Part shown: one piece after another, positions 43,732 through 53,193 of the stretch
Numbering within the stretch: position 1 is the stretch's first letter
How the letters are laid out: each line of letters opens with the position of its first letter
Source of the DNA: Planctomycetota bacterium
GTDB lineage: Bacteria > Planctomycetota > UBA8742 > UBA2392
Assembly (NCBI GenBank): GCA_019912315.1
Contig: JAIOJA010000010.1
Span: forward strand, 1-64,000
DNA length: 64,000 bases
Reading direction: 5' to 3'
The notes under the pieces: generated by a model
What the model saw: only the letters and a program-made list of their open reading frames with translations
Told to the model about the DNA's origin: nothing
Database searches by the model: none
Program-made: the position numbers and the translations under genes

Positions 43732-44312
43732 TGCTGTCGCGCATCCACACGATCCTGTTTGATCTGGATGGCACGCTAACCGTGCCGGTGATCGACTTTG
43801 ACGGGCTGCGTCGGCGGCTGAGTTTGCCCGCCGGCGTGAGCATTGTTCACGCACTGGAGGACATGGACGCACCCACCCGTGAGCGCGCCTACGAAGTCGT
43901 GCATGAAGTCGAGCTTGAGGCCGCCGGCAACGCGACGCCCGCACCTGGCGCCGTGGACCTGATCCGCTGGCTTGACGTTGAGGGCTACGCGACGGGCATT
44001 ATTACTCGCAACAATCGCGAGGCCGTAGATATCACCCTGCGTGCGCTGGACGTGCAATTTGACGTAATCATTACCCGTGAGTGCGCGCCGCCAAAGCCGG
44101 CCCCGGACGCGGTGCATGAGGCGCTGCGGCGTCTGAGGCGCAAGCCAGGCGATACGTTGATGGTCGGCGACTACCAGGACGACATGCTGGCGGGCAAGAA
44201 CGCGGGAACCATGACCTGCCTTGTAACCAACGGCGAATCACCCAGCTTTGAAGCCGACATTCATGTGCCCTGGCTGAGCGACTTGCACAAGCTGTTACGC
44301 AAACACAAATGA
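43731..44312 (+). CDS. HAD-superfamily phosphatase (phosphoglycolate phosphatase-like), 193 aa
   Basis: Motif I is ILFDLDGTLTVP (8-19), motif II is TGIITRNNREAV, motif III Lys fits APPKPAPDAVHEAL, and motif IV is MVGDYQDDMLAGKNAG. The cap is short and helical, typical of subfamily IA. The substrate is unknown. The GTG start shares one base with the preceding stop. A strong hairpin follows the stop. Confidence 0.88.
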   Translation: MLSRIHTILFDLDGTLTVPVIDFDGLRRRLSLPAGVSIVHALEDMDAPTRERAYEVVHEVELEAAGNATPAPGAVDLIRWLDVEGYATGIITRNNREAVDITLRALDVQFDVIITRECAPPKPAPDAVHEALRRLRRKPGDTLMVGDYQDDMLAGKNAGTMTCLVTNGESPSFEADIHVPWLSDLHKLLRKHK

Positions 44313-44313
44313 A

Positions 44314-44342
44314 ACACGCCCCGGTCATAGACCGGGGCGTGT
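44314..44342 (+). terminator. Bidirectional hairpin between converging genes
   Basis: ACACGCCCCGGTC, loop ATA, and GACCGGGGCGTGT form a perfect 13-pair stem between the HAD gene and the converging LamG gene. There is no U-tract. Confidence 0.7.
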
Positions 44343-44354
44343 AGTTGACGTGGC

Positions 44355-47207
44355 TTACTGCTTGCGCGCACGGAATGTACCGACCACTCCGAGCATCGCC
44401 AGCAATCCAACCAGCATGAGCCAGTGCGAGTTGCCGGCATCAGCGGCGCAACCACCGCCGCCGCCACCGCCACCGCCCAAGCTGCCAGTCCCGGAACCGG
44501 AACCAGGCGCTATCACAAGCGAAAATGCCTGGACGTCTGTCTCTGGTGGCGCATCCGAGTCCATCACCTGAATCGTGAAGTTGAACGTCCCGCTTGCCGT
44601 TGGTGTTCCGCTAAGAACAACCGTGCCGGTCGCCGACGCACCGAGACTCAGCCCGGCCGGGAGCGGTCCTGCGCTTACGCTCCACGTATGATTGCCAACA
44701 CCGTTGATGGCCACAATGTTCGTGGAATAGGACTGGTTCTGCGTTCCCCCCGGCAGTGAAGCAGCAGTGGTGATCAACAGAGTCCCTGCGGCCACAACGT
44801 CAAAAGTATAGGCTCGGATCGCAGTTTGCGGCGGAGCGCCGTTGTCCGTGACAGTCACGGTCACGTTGAACGTGCCCGAGGCTGTCGGCATACCAGTGAT
44901 CTCACCCGTGGCCGGGTTGATGGTCAATCCTGTCGGAAGCCCTATCGCACTCCATGTATAGCCGGGAGTGCCGCCAGATGCGGTGATCGTGGCCGGGCCC
45001 CAAGTCGCGCCCAGGCTGCCGTTTGGCAACGACACCGGACCGGTAATCTGAAGATTGGCCGGTCCCGGCCCCCCGGTCAGCGGCGTTTCATCGGCACCAA
45101 TGTCGTTGGTGGTAGCCGCCGGCTGCGGGCGCGCCTCGCCGTCGACATCTGTTGTGGCGGTGGAACCCACGGCGCCGCCGATTGCTGCGGAAGTGCCCAA
45201 CAGATGCAGATCCGCACTGCCGCCGGTAATGCTTACCAGCGCCGGGTTGCTGCTGAGACTGTTCGCATCCAGCCCGCTGGCGGTGCGCCACGTAGCAAGA
45301 CTGGCGTAATCCGTGCTGAACGTCGCCAGCCCGGACGGGTAGTAAAAGATGTTGCGGTTGGAGGCAACCGGTTCAAGACCAGGCGGAATGCTGACCAGCT
45401 TGGTGTTGGCAACCGTTGTGTAGATGATGTTGTACATGAGCGAGCCCAGGTCCGACAATCCGCCCGAGATACCTACGCAGCAACCTGCGGAGGTCGGGAA
45501 CCCGAAACTGGTCAGCAGGAACGTGTTGTGCTCGACCCGGCAGGTCGAGTCCGGATTGAAGAGCGACAGCATTCCGTTCTGTGGAATCGTCAGTCCGGTG
45601 TGCAGCACACTGCCGGTTGGTCCGCAATCCCACACGAAGTTGTTTTCAAACGTAAAGCCTGTTAGCGCCTGGCCATTCGCCAGCCCTGCGACCGCCATGC
45701 CGCTGATGTTGCCGCTGAACTTGCAGCGGGACACGTTGACCGTACCGCCCGGCAAGATGGCGTCCTGGTAAATGAACAGGTTCGCATCCGTGGTGCCGTT
45801 AAAGCTCAACCCGATAATGCTGATGTTGGAAACGTCGGTCAGGGCCATCGATACGATTCCGAAGCTGGTCTGACCGAACAGGTTGATCGGGAAGTTCCCG
45901 CTGATCACCGGCGAAGCACCACTCGCGGCGACAAACGTAATGCTGTTGGCACCCGTTCCCAAGACCGTCTGCGGTGTTACAAACCCGCCGTCAGAGCCCA
46001 ACTCGTAAGATGGATTGGCGGCGTAGCCGCTGCCATTGTCGAAAATCGTGAACGTCACGTTGCCGACGACGCCAAGATCTTCCAAGTCATCGAACGCAGC
46101 GCCGATATCGGTGTAATCACCGCCACCACCGTTGTTGATCGTGAACGAACCACTGAGCCCGCGTGAGCCATTCACCGTGATCGTGTACGGGTTCTCGTTG
46201 GCATCGTTGCTCGGAATGGAAATCGTGAAGCTCAATGTGCCGGTGCCGGCTGAACCAGTGACCAGAATTGACAGGATAGTGGAACCACCGCCGGCTACAG
46301 TTGTGCTTGAGGGGTTCGCGCTGATCGAGGTGGTGCAGCCCGCGCCCGGCGTAACTACAACTGTGCCAATGTTCAGGCCTACCGTCGGATGAAGATTCTG
46401 AATGGTCCAGCTGAAAGTGCCGTTGCCGGAAGGACTCACCGGGTCAATGCGATGGGAGCCGCCTGATGCAACAGGATCTCCGTTGGGATCAATTACATTG
46501 ATCTCAGGCGTTGACTGGCCAATTTCGATTCCGGTGTTCGCCGAAATCTGCGCGCCGGACCGCGCGACGTTCCAGAAGCGGAACTCGTCCAACCCTCCGA
46601 CAAAGCCGGTTGTGTTGTAACCGCCAATCAGAAAACCGGTACCGGCCGCAGCCGCCGGCACCTGCGCCGTGACCTGGGAATCCTGGGCGCCGTCCAGATA
46701 GGAAGTCGTCGTCTGAGTACCTGCGTCATGCACAAACGCTACGTGGTGCCACGCGTTATCATCGAGCGCACCGACGATTGGAACATCCTGAAGCCCCGCG
46801 CCACGAAGAATGGCACCGCTCAAAGCAATACCGTGAACAAACAGGCGGAACCCCGTGTGCCCCACGTCGCCGCATATGTAGTTCGGATTCGCGCCTGCGG
46901 CGCCCACCCGAACCCAGACTTCAATAGTCCATGAACCGGCCGTCACGTTGGCGTTGTAACCGGTCGGCAAAGCATAAGTGCCGGTGAAGTCCACGTCCGC
47001 CGCGCCGACCTGCCCTGGTGTTTCCCACGTCGGGGCAGCGGAGAACGTTGCGGTTGCGGTACCCTGCGCACCCAGATTCGCAGTCGTATTGCCGGTGCCC
47101 TCATTGAATTTGTAGTACAGAACTCCTGGATTCTGCGCACACAGCGCACCACTCAAAACGCCGCACAGCGTCAATGCGAGGGCCGTCAGCCCCAATAATC
47201 TGTACAT
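44355..47207 (-). CDS. LamG surface protein with putative-Ig repeats and Gly/Cys C-terminal sorting tail, 950 aa
   Basis: Start ATG 47205-47207 after GGAGGAG. Signal peptide (LLGLTALALTLCGVLSGALCAQ), then a LamG/concanavalin-type domain (about 25-215: LYYKFNEGTGNTTANLG). A choice-of-anchor region with right-handed beta-helix features occupies about 340-690, then two He_PIG/Ig-like repeats follow (GGTPGYTWSAIGLPTGLTIN and GVGNHTWSVSAGPLPAGLSL). The tail is a run of glycines, Cys-Ala-Ala-Asp, a helix (LMLVGLLAMLGVVGTF) and RARKQ. This resembles Cys-type C-terminal sorting signals (MYXO-CTERM/Synerg-CTERM class). Same architecture as the next gene. Confidence 0.88.
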   Translation of the reverse strand: MYRLLGLTALALTLCGVLSGALCAQNPGVLYYKFNEGTGNTTANLGAQGTATATFSAAPTWETPGQVGAADVDFTGTYALPTGYNANVTAGSWTIEVWVRVGAAGANPNYICGDVGHTGFRLFVHGIALSGAILRGAGLQDVPIVGALDDNAWHHVAFVHDAGTQTTTSYLDGAQDSQVTAQVPAAAAGTGFLIGGYNTTGFVGGLDEFRFWNVARSGAQISANTGIEIGQSTPEINVIDPNGDPVASGGSHRIDPVSPSGNGTFSWTIQNLHPTVGLNIGTVVVTPGAGCTTSISANPSSTTVAGGGSTILSILVTGSAGTGTLSFTISIPSNDANENPYTITVNGSRGLSGSFTINNGGGGDYTDIGAAFDDLEDLGVVGNVTFTIFDNGSGYAANPSYELGSDGGFVTPQTVLGTGANSITFVAASGASPVISGNFPINLFGQTSFGIVSMALTDVSNISIIGLSFNGTTDANLFIYQDAILPGGTVNVSRCKFSGNISGMAVAGLANGQALTGFTFENNFVWDCGPTGSVLHTGLTIPQNGMLSLFNPDSTCRVEHNTFLLTSFGFPTSAGCCVGISGGLSDLGSLMYNIIYTTVANTKLVSIPPGLEPVASNRNIFYYPSGLATFSTDYASLATWRTASGLDANSLSSNPALVSITGGSADLHLLGTSAAIGGAVGSTATTDVDGEARPQPAATTNDIGADETPLTGGPGPANLQITGPVSLPNGSLGATWGPATITASGGTPGYTWSAIGLPTGLTINPATGEITGMPTASGTFNVTVTVTDNGAPPQTAIRAYTFDVVAAGTLLITTAASLPGGTQNQSYSTNIVAINGVGNHTWSVSAGPLPAGLSLGASATGTVVLSGTPTASGTFNFTIQVMDSDAPPETDVQAFSLVIAPGSGSGTGSLGGGGGGGGGCAADAGNSHWLMLVGLLAMLGVVGTFRARKQ

Positions 47208-47543
47208 CTTCTGCTCCTCCTCAAGTGCGCTGCCCAGTGCGCGAAAAATGACACACACGGTGCTGCGCCATGCACGCACCATCCACAACAACTCAAAGTT
47301 GGAAGTGTCCCCAAGCGGCAAAAAGCATAAGACCCGCGCGACCAGTTACAACAGTCGAACCCGACGATTGGCCGCGAAAACAGCGTAACTTACTACCCAA
47401 CAGACCATTACAGCAAGTGCAATATGTACGTCACAGTTTCTGTACCGCATGATCCTGTGCAGATTCCTCACACCCGTGTGCAAATGACGTGAGGCTCGGG
47501 GGGCACATCCCCGAGCCTCGTCATGTTCAAACAATCGACTAGC
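47208..47543. other. 336-base intergenic region upstream of the first LamG gene
   Basis: No gene is supported. It contains GGAGGAG of the downstream gene near 47212-47218 and a hairpin at 47491-47519. AT content rises around 47380-47450, where a promoter for the 950-aa gene is likely, but no convincing -35/-10 pair was found. Confidence 0.4.
47491..47519 (-). terminator. Hairpin terminator after the 1252-aa gene
   Basis: GAGGCTCGGGG and CCCCGAGCCTC with a 7-base loop, 25 bases past the stop of the 1252-aa gene. Without a U-tract. Confidence 0.65.
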
Positions 47544-50500
47544 CTAGCGCGATGCCACGTACTTCCTGCGCAGCGCGTAGCCTATCAGCGCCAGGACGCC
47601 GAGGAGTGCAAGCAGTGAAGTCTGCCCGTTGGACGAGCATCCACCGCCTCCGCCGCCTCCACCACCACCGCCGCCACCACCACCACTATCATTGTCGGTG
47701 ATGTTCATGGTGGCTGATGCCGGCGTGCCAACTCCGTAGCCGGTGCCTGGCATCACGGTAAGTATGACCGTTTCGGTCACCTCGCTCGCTGTATCGTCTA
47801 CGGGGGTGATCGTGACCGTAGCCGTGCCGCCGACGCCGATCGTGACGGTCGTAGTCGCAGAAGCACTGTAATCAAGCACGTCCGTGGCTGTGCCCGTCAA
47901 ACTAATGTTCACGGTGAGCGGAGCCAACGGCGCGGGCGTCGCTGTCAGAGTGAACGTGTTCGGCGTCATGCCTGCCTCGGCCGCGTCCCCGTTGGCAACG
48001 ACGCTGACGACAATCTGATCGTTGTCCGTGATCGTCACATCACCGAAGTCCGGCGTGCCCGGCGCGTACCCGACGCCGGTATCCAGTGTCAGCGTGGCGA
48101 CTTCCGCGGGCTCCACCAGCGAGTCATCAACGGGCGTAAGGATGATCGAAACGAGTGTCGTAGCCGCCGGGACCGTGATGGTGCCCGACGGGCCGGTGAA
48201 GTTGACCACGACGCCGGCAGTCGTGGAACTCAGGTCATAGTCCGTGCCCGCTGTCGTTGACGCCGCGCCGGACATGGTGAAGTTCAGCGTAAGCGCCGCC
48301 GCCGGAGCCGGAGACAGAGTCAGCAGGTATTCACCGGTCTGGTTGTTGGCCGGATCCTCAGCGGCGTTCGGGTCTGGGACAGACACGGCAATATTGACGT
48401 CGTTGTCGGCGATGGTGACGTCGTCACCGGCTGGCGTGCCAACAAGATAGTTGACGCCACTCTGCACGGTAAATGTCGCAGTTTCCTGCCCCTCGGGTGT
48501 GGGATCGTCCACCGGCGTCAGAACAACATCAATTGTCGGTGTGTTCGCGGGAGCGCTGATCGTGCCGGATGGCCCGACGTAGTTCACGACCACACCCGCC
48601 GTCGGCGAACTCAGGTTGTAGTCCACACCCGGCACCGTGTCGGCCGTGCCGCTCATCGTGAAGTTGAACGTAAGCGGCGTACCTACTGCCTGGCTAAGCG
48701 CCACCTGAAAGGTACCAGGGTCGGTACCTTGCTCCGCCGCCGCGTCGTCAGGCGCCGTTACCGTAAGCGTCGGCGTGTCGTTGTCGGTGATGAAGACATC
48801 GTTCGTCGGAGTCGCGCCTGGCGCATAGCCTGTGCCGGTGGACACGGTTAGGGAAGCGAGTTCCGCACCCTCGTTCAGGTTGTCATCAATCGGGGTCAAC
48901 ACCACGTTGAACTGCGTTTCACCAGCGGGGACGGTAACGGTGCCCGTCGGACCGGTGAAAACAACCGCCGAGCCTGTTGTCGTCGTGCTGAGGTCATAGT
49001 CCGTACTTGGCACATTCGACGCAGTCCCGCCCATTGTGAAGTTCACGGTAATCGGGACAGCGGAAGCAAACGTCAACGAGAGGTTGAACTGACCGATAGC
49101 CGGGCCGGTTTCCGACGCCGGTGTCACCGTCGTCAGCACGTCAACACCTGGATCACCGGCGTATTCGTCGGCGCCGGCATCAACTCCGCCGTGGGCTGGA
49201 CGTGTGTCGCCGTCAATGTCGACAATTTCGGTGCTGCCGGCCGCCAGGTTGAACGCTGATGAGCTGGCGTGTATGTGCATGTCAAAGGGCGCATTCACGG
49301 CTTCCACGAGCGCAGGGTCCTGCGTGGTGCTCGCGCCGTCGTACCCGAGGGCCTGCCAGAGCGCGAGTGTTGCCTGCGCCCGACTGATCGAGCCGTTGGG
49401 GGCGTGAAGCACGTTGCCGTCAGAGGCCAGGGGATTGTTGGTCGGGAAGCTGAACAGTGCGGCGCCACTTGTGGTGGTATCAAGAACATTGAAAGCGATG
49501 TTCTGGATGGAACCCGCACCACTCGTATGAATGCAGTTCGCGGCCGAATTCGCCGATGGCGGCAGCGAAAGTGTGTTGTGCTCAATGATTGTCCCGGTGC
49601 TCGGGTTCAGGAACGAAATCAGCCCCTGCATGTCCGCCGCGAGGACACCACTGGTCACCAGATAGCCGGACACCATGTTGTTGCGAATCTCGACGCCCGG
49701 CATCGCGACACCGTTCCCGAGGTAGCACAACGGGGCGCCGCCAACGGCCACGCCCGTAAACTCGTTGCCGACAAAATTGATCGGGCCGACGTTGGTCATG
49801 TCCGGCTCGCGCCATTGCAGGCTGGCCCAGTCTCCCAACCCAACCTCAAACCGGAAGCCCGTGAACGTGAGATGGCCGACATTTGTAAACGACATGAGCC
49901 CGATGCCACTTATCAGGCCCTGGTAATTGAACGTGCAGCCACCACCGCCGACGTTTCCAACCACCGGAACCTGAGCGCCGGTGCCCTGGAAGGTAATCGT
50001 ATTGACCGCTGATGTGCCGTAAACCGGTGTGTACGTCGGCAAAACCATTCCGTCGGAGCCCAACTCGTAGGTCGCGTCTGGCGTATACGGGGTGCCCGTG
50101 CCTTCGACGTTGAAAGTAACAGCGCCGGCGACTCCGAAGCTTTCGAGGTCATTGAACGCAGCCCCGAGGTCGGCGTAATCCGCAATGGCGATGTTGTTTA
50201 CCGTGTAGGTGCCGCTCAAACCCCGGCTCGACAGGACTGTCAGGTTGTACGGGTCCTCACCTACATCGTTGTTGGGAATGCTGATCGTGAACCCGATCGT
50301 TCCCAAGCCCGCGTTGGCGGTGAGCTGGATACTGAGGGTTGCGCTCGATCCCCCGGTCAAAGCCGTGTTTGACGGGTCGGTGCCGGTGATTGCGACGCTG
50401 CAGCCGGTAAGGGCCGCCACGGAGATCGTGCCAAGATTGAGTGTCGTACCGGCTGCTAAACTCTCGATGGTCCAGTCAAGCGTCGTAACAGAAGACGGAT

Positions 50501-51302
50501 CAACGGGAAGAACTCGGTGGGTCGAGCCGGAGGCGACACTTGCACCGCTGGGTTGTTTGACGTTGATCTCCGGGTTTGCCTGCCCGAATTCGATACCCAT
50601 GTTGGCGTTGATCTCGCCGACGGTACGGGCGGTGCTCCAGACACGATACTCGTCCATGTCACCGGTAAACGACCCCCAGCCCGCTCCGAGAGTCGCTACT
50701 GTATCGTCGAACAGTGTCATGTTCGTCGCGGTGAGTACCAACGGCAAGGTGCCGGGAGGTCCTGCGAACAGAGTCAAAGCATCGCTTACGCCATCGATGT
50801 ACAGGGTGGGGTTCCCCGCATCGACTACCAGCGCGACGTGATGCCATTGACCGTCAGCCACGGAAACTGCGCCGTAGAGTTGCACGTACCCACCGGTGGA
50901 ATCACACAGCAAGCTGATCTCACCTGTGCCGAGCACGATGATATGGAATAGATTTCCGATGGTGGTTGCACCGGAACCGATCACACCACACGCGAGTGTC
51001 GTGCTGGTGCGCAACCAGAATTCGACAGTGATGGTTGCAGGACTCACAGCCGGGCTAAAACCCGTCGCCATCGTCACGTTCTGCGGAACGTTGACCGCAC
51101 CGCTGCCGATTTGGCCTGGCTGAAACCAGGTGGGCGCGACCGTGAAAGAACCGCTTGTGCCTGCCGTGCCGTCGTTGACCGCAGTCGTGCCGGAAGTTTC
51201 GTTAAACTTGTAGTGCAGCAAGGGTGTCTGAGCGAATGCATCCGCCGCGAACCCTCCGGTAACCAGCAGCAGTGCTGCAAGCCAGAATCCGTATCTCCTC
51301 AT
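47544..51302 (-). CDS. LamG surface protein with Calx-beta repeats and Gly/Cys C-terminal sorting tail, 1252 aa
   Basis: Signal peptide MRRYGFWLAALLLVTGGFAADAFAQ, then a LamG domain (about 27-225, LLHYKFNETSGTTAVND). A choice-of-anchor/beta-helix region spans about 360-720. Five Calx-beta-type repeats of about 100 residues follow, each with FTMSGTA-like, DYDLSSTT-like and LTPVDD-like segments (about 725-1190). The tail has about 15 glycines, CSSNG, a hydrophobic helix (LLALLGVLALIGYAL) and RRKYVASR. Calx-beta modules usually bind Ca2+ in adhesion proteins. It is a paralogue-like partner of the preceding protein; both lack enzymatic motifs. Confidence 0.9.
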   Translation of the reverse strand: MRRYGFWLAALLLVTGGFAADAFAQTPLLHYKFNETSGTTAVNDGTAGTSGSFTVAPTWFQPGQIGSGAVNVPQNVTMATGFSPAVSPATITVEFWLRTSTTLACGVIGSGATTIGNLFHIIVLGTGEISLLCDSTGGYVQLYGAVSVADGQWHHVALVVDAGNPTLYIDGVSDALTLFAGPPGTLPLVLTATNMTLFDDTVATLGAGWGSFTGDMDEYRVWSTARTVGEINANMGIEFGQANPEINVKQPSGASVASGSTHRVLPVDPSSVTTLDWTIESLAAGTTLNLGTISVAALTGCSVAITGTDPSNTALTGGSSATLSIQLTANAGLGTIGFTISIPNNDVGEDPYNLTVLSSRGLSGTYTVNNIAIADYADLGAAFNDLESFGVAGAVTFNVEGTGTPYTPDATYELGSDGMVLPTYTPVYGTSAVNTITFQGTGAQVPVVGNVGGGGCTFNYQGLISGIGLMSFTNVGHLTFTGFRFEVGLGDWASLQWREPDMTNVGPINFVGNEFTGVAVGGAPLCYLGNGVAMPGVEIRNNMVSGYLVTSGVLAADMQGLISFLNPSTGTIIEHNTLSLPPSANSAANCIHTSGAGSIQNIAFNVLDTTTSGAALFSFPTNNPLASDGNVLHAPNGSISRAQATLALWQALGYDGASTTQDPALVEAVNAPFDMHIHASSSAFNLAAGSTEIVDIDGDTRPAHGGVDAGADEYAGDPGVDVLTTVTPASETGPAIGQFNLSLTFASAVPITVNFTMGGTASNVPSTDYDLSTTTTGSAVVFTGPTGTVTVPAGETQFNVVLTPIDDNLNEGAELASLTVSTGTGYAPGATPTNDVFITDNDTPTLTVTAPDDAAAEQGTDPGTFQVALSQAVGTPLTFNFTMSGTADTVPGVDYNLSSPTAGVVVNYVGPSGTISAPANTPTIDVVLTPVDDPTPEGQETATFTVQSGVNYLVGTPAGDDVTIADNDVNIAVSVPDPNAAEDPANNQTGEYLLTLSPAPAAALTLNFTMSGAASTTAGTDYDLSSTTAGVVVNFTGPSGTITVPAATTLVSIILTPVDDSLVEPAEVATLTLDTGVGYAPGTPDFGDVTITDNDQIVVSVVANGDAAEAGMTPNTFTLTATPAPLAPLTVNISLTGTATDVLDYSASATTTVTIGVGGTATVTITPVDDTASEVTETVILTVMPGTGYGVGTPASATMNITDNDSGGGGGGGGGGGGGGGCSSNGQTSLLALLGVLALIGYALRRKYVASR

Positions 51303-51708
51303 GACGCGGTCTCCTCTATCCTGTTTGGGCGGCTTCCGGCCGCTCGATCTGCACCGGTTTACTTAAACAATCGTTCTGTCTTGTGTTGTCCCGACACCTG
51401 CATCAAACGGGAAACTTCATCCCCCGATCGAATAGATCCATCACAGTTACATCACACGAAATGAGCTCACAGCGATCCTCCACAAACCCATTCGGTGACA
51501 GCGCGCACCATCTGATCCCGCACTTTTACCCGCGCAGACGCTCAAGTGGTACCACTTACGTGCCATTTCCGGATCATTTTCGACACCGGCAGCAAGCCCT
51601 CCTGTCGCATGTGACACTTGGCGACGGTGCGACGTCAGTGGAAGAACTGGATTGGGCCAGGCGTTCCCTGTATGAATCCGCCAACCAACAGCCACCTATG
51701 GAGCAAAC
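51303..51708. other. 406-base divergent intergenic region with a possible small gene
   Basis: Separates the leftward 1252-aa gene from OsmC. Apart from the weak 83-codon frame at 51461-51712, no gene is seen. AT content is higher around 51361-51460, where the two divergent promoters probably lie. Confidence 0.4.
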
Positions 51709-51712
51709 ATGA
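51461..51712 (+). CDS. Possible small protein, 83 aa, overlapping the osmC start
   Basis: ATG 51461 opens a frame whose TGA overlaps the osmC ATG (ATGA), the arrangement of coupled genes. The C-terminal part (GATSVEELDWARRSLYESANQQPPMEQT pattern) is acidic and helix-like, but the N-terminus is Ser/His/Arg-rich and unmatched. No ribosome binding site is clear. A competing frame exists on the other strand. Low confidence. Confidence 0.3.
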   Translation: MSSQRSSTNPFGDSAHHLIPHFYPRRRSSGTTYVPFPDHFRHRQQALLSHVTLGDGATSVEELDWARRSLYESANQQPPMEQT

Positions 51713-52152
51713 AAGCCGTAGCGCGCATCACTGGAAAGACTTTCCGCACCGACATACGGGCCGGTATCGATCTCGAACACAAGCTGGTCGCCGACGAGCC
51801 AACCGATAAAGGCGGCGAAAACGCAGGCCCGACGGCAATGGAGTTGCTGGCGGCGGCGCTTGGCGCGTGCACAGTCGCCACGTTGCGCAGCTATGCCAAC
51901 ATCAAAGGCCTCGAACTTGAAGGTGTGGAAGTCGACGTGGATGTCCAGCGGCGCAAGCCGTCGGAACAGCAGGAGGCAGGCGAGGGCGCGAAGGCGACAG
52001 TCATAAGGAAGAAGATCACCATCAAAGGTGACAAGCTGACGAACGATCAGCGCGTGCGGATGCTCGAAATCGCCGAAAAATGCCCCGTGAACAAGGCCCT
52101 GCTCGAGGGCGTGGACATGATCAAAGACCAGGGGGCATCAGACTTGTTGTAG
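51709..52152 (+). CDS. OsmC-family peroxiredoxin-like protein, 147 aa
   Basis: An OsmC/Ohr fold of standard length. Two redox Cys are present: Cys54 in AALGACTVATLRSYA and Cys125 in AEKCPVNKALLEG. NAGPTAMELLAAALG precedes the first, as in the family. These proteins reduce organic hydroperoxides with a dithiol partner; YhfA-type members may have other roles. It is the last intact gene before the IS remnant. Confidence 0.92.
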   Translation: MKAVARITGKTFRTDIRAGIDLEHKLVADEPTDKGGENAGPTAMELLAAALGACTVATLRSYANIKGLELEGVEVDVDVQRRKPSEQQEAGEGAKATVIRKKITIKGDKLTNDQRVRMLEIAEKCPVNKALLEGVDMIKDQGASDLL

Positions 52153-52204
52153 CGGCTGACGTTGGTTTGCCGATTGACGGGTATCCTCTTTCTGGAGCCC
52201 TACC

Positions 52205-52350
52205 ATGGCGAAGAAGTACGAAGCCTTCGATGCCAAGACGGCGAACCGGATCGATCTGCACTTCACCCCCAAACACGGAAGCTGGCTGAACATCACGGAG
52301 ATCGAGTTTCGGGCGCTGACGGGACAGTGCCTTGACCGCAGGATCGCCTC
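52205..52350 (+). pseudogene. IS630-family transposase remnant (C-terminal fragment)
   Basis: The 62-codon frame contains LHFTPKHGSWLNITEIEF and GQCLDRRI, the end of the DDE catalytic domain of IS630/Tc1-type transposases (third acidic residue, ITEIE). The rest of the transposase, including the first two Asp, is absent. The homology stops at the fabI-like stop codon at 52354-52356. A decayed insertion scar at the 3' end of the lipid operon; no terminal repeats were found. Confidence 0.85.
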
Positions 52351-52353
52351 TAG

Positions 52354-53184
52354 CTACTTCGACGCCTTGTCGACGATCTCTTTGTCGAAGTAATTCGTCC
52401 CCATGCCTGCATCCAGTACGACCTCCTGCGCGTTCATGCCGCTGCTGCGCGGGCTGATCATGAACGCCACAGCGTTCGCAACCTCCTGGGTGCTGACCGC
52501 ATGGTGCCGGATCGTCGCTTTTTCGGCGTACAGGTAGCTGTCCGCGTAGTTCGGAATGCCGGCGGACGCGCTGGTCTTCAGCAGGCTGGGACAGACCGCG
52601 TTGAAGCGCACCTTTCCTTCAAAGCTCTTGGCCAGAAAAACCACACTGCTGTGCAGCGCAGCCTTGATCGGCGCCATGTAGCCGTAGTTCTCTGCGGCCA
52701 TGCGCGTGGTGCTGATGCCGATCGTGACCACGCCCGCATTCTCCGCAAAGTGAGGCTTAAAGGCGTTGCTTATTGCGACAAGGCTGAAGGCACTGATGTT
52801 GACCGCCTGCAAAAAGTCTTCGCGCCGGGTTTCAACAAACGGCTTGAATCCATCGCTGTAGTTTGCATAGGCAATGCTGTGGACAAGCCCGTGGATCGGC
52901 CCGTGCTTCTCGCCTATGGCCTTGGCAGCGTTTTCGATTTCTTCCTGTGATTCGACATTGCAGACATACACGCCACTTGCGCCGCCATGCAGGCCGCGGT
53001 GCTTGTCCAACATCTCACCGACTTCAGTCCGGCGTTCCTCGTCACGCACAACGTGAAAGACACGGGCGCCTGCCTCTTCAAGGGTCAGCGCTGTGATCCA
53101 TGCGACGGACTTTTTGTTGGCCGCACCGAAGACGACGACGTTCTTGCTGCGAAGGTCAAGGAAGTCGGAGTTAACCAGCGCCAC
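52354..53184 (-). CDS. Enoyl-ACP reductase (FabI-like), last gene of the ole/FAS operon
   Basis: A 276-residue SDR of the FabI type, reducing the trans-2-enoyl-ACP double bond. NAD loop [10 protein letters not shown] (20-29), VHSIAYAN (101-108), and catalytic Tyr167/Lys174 in [12 protein letters not shown] with the FabI Y-x6-K spacing. Residue 157 is Ile, where E. coli FabI has a second Tyr (Tyr146). The substrate loop [14 protein letters not shown] replaces ISAGPIRTLAASGI, so specificity may differ from the housekeeping enzyme. GTG start, 9 bases after the upstream gene. It probably serves the dedicated pathway. Confidence 0.88.
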   Translation of the reverse strand: MALVNSDFLDLRSKNVVVFGAANKKSVAWITALTLEEAGARVFHVVRDEERRTEVGEMLDKHRGLHGGASGVYVCNVESQEEIENAAKAIGEKHGPIHGLVHSIAYANYSDGFKPFVETRREDFLQAVNISAFSLVAISNAFKPHFAENAGVVTIGISTTRMAAENYGYMAPIKAALHSSVVFLAKSFEGKVRFNAVCPSLLKTSASAGIPNYADSYLYAEKATIRHHAVSTQEVANAVAFMISPRSSGMNAQEVVLDAGMGTNYFDKEIVDKASK

Positions 53185-53193
53185 AGTGCACCT

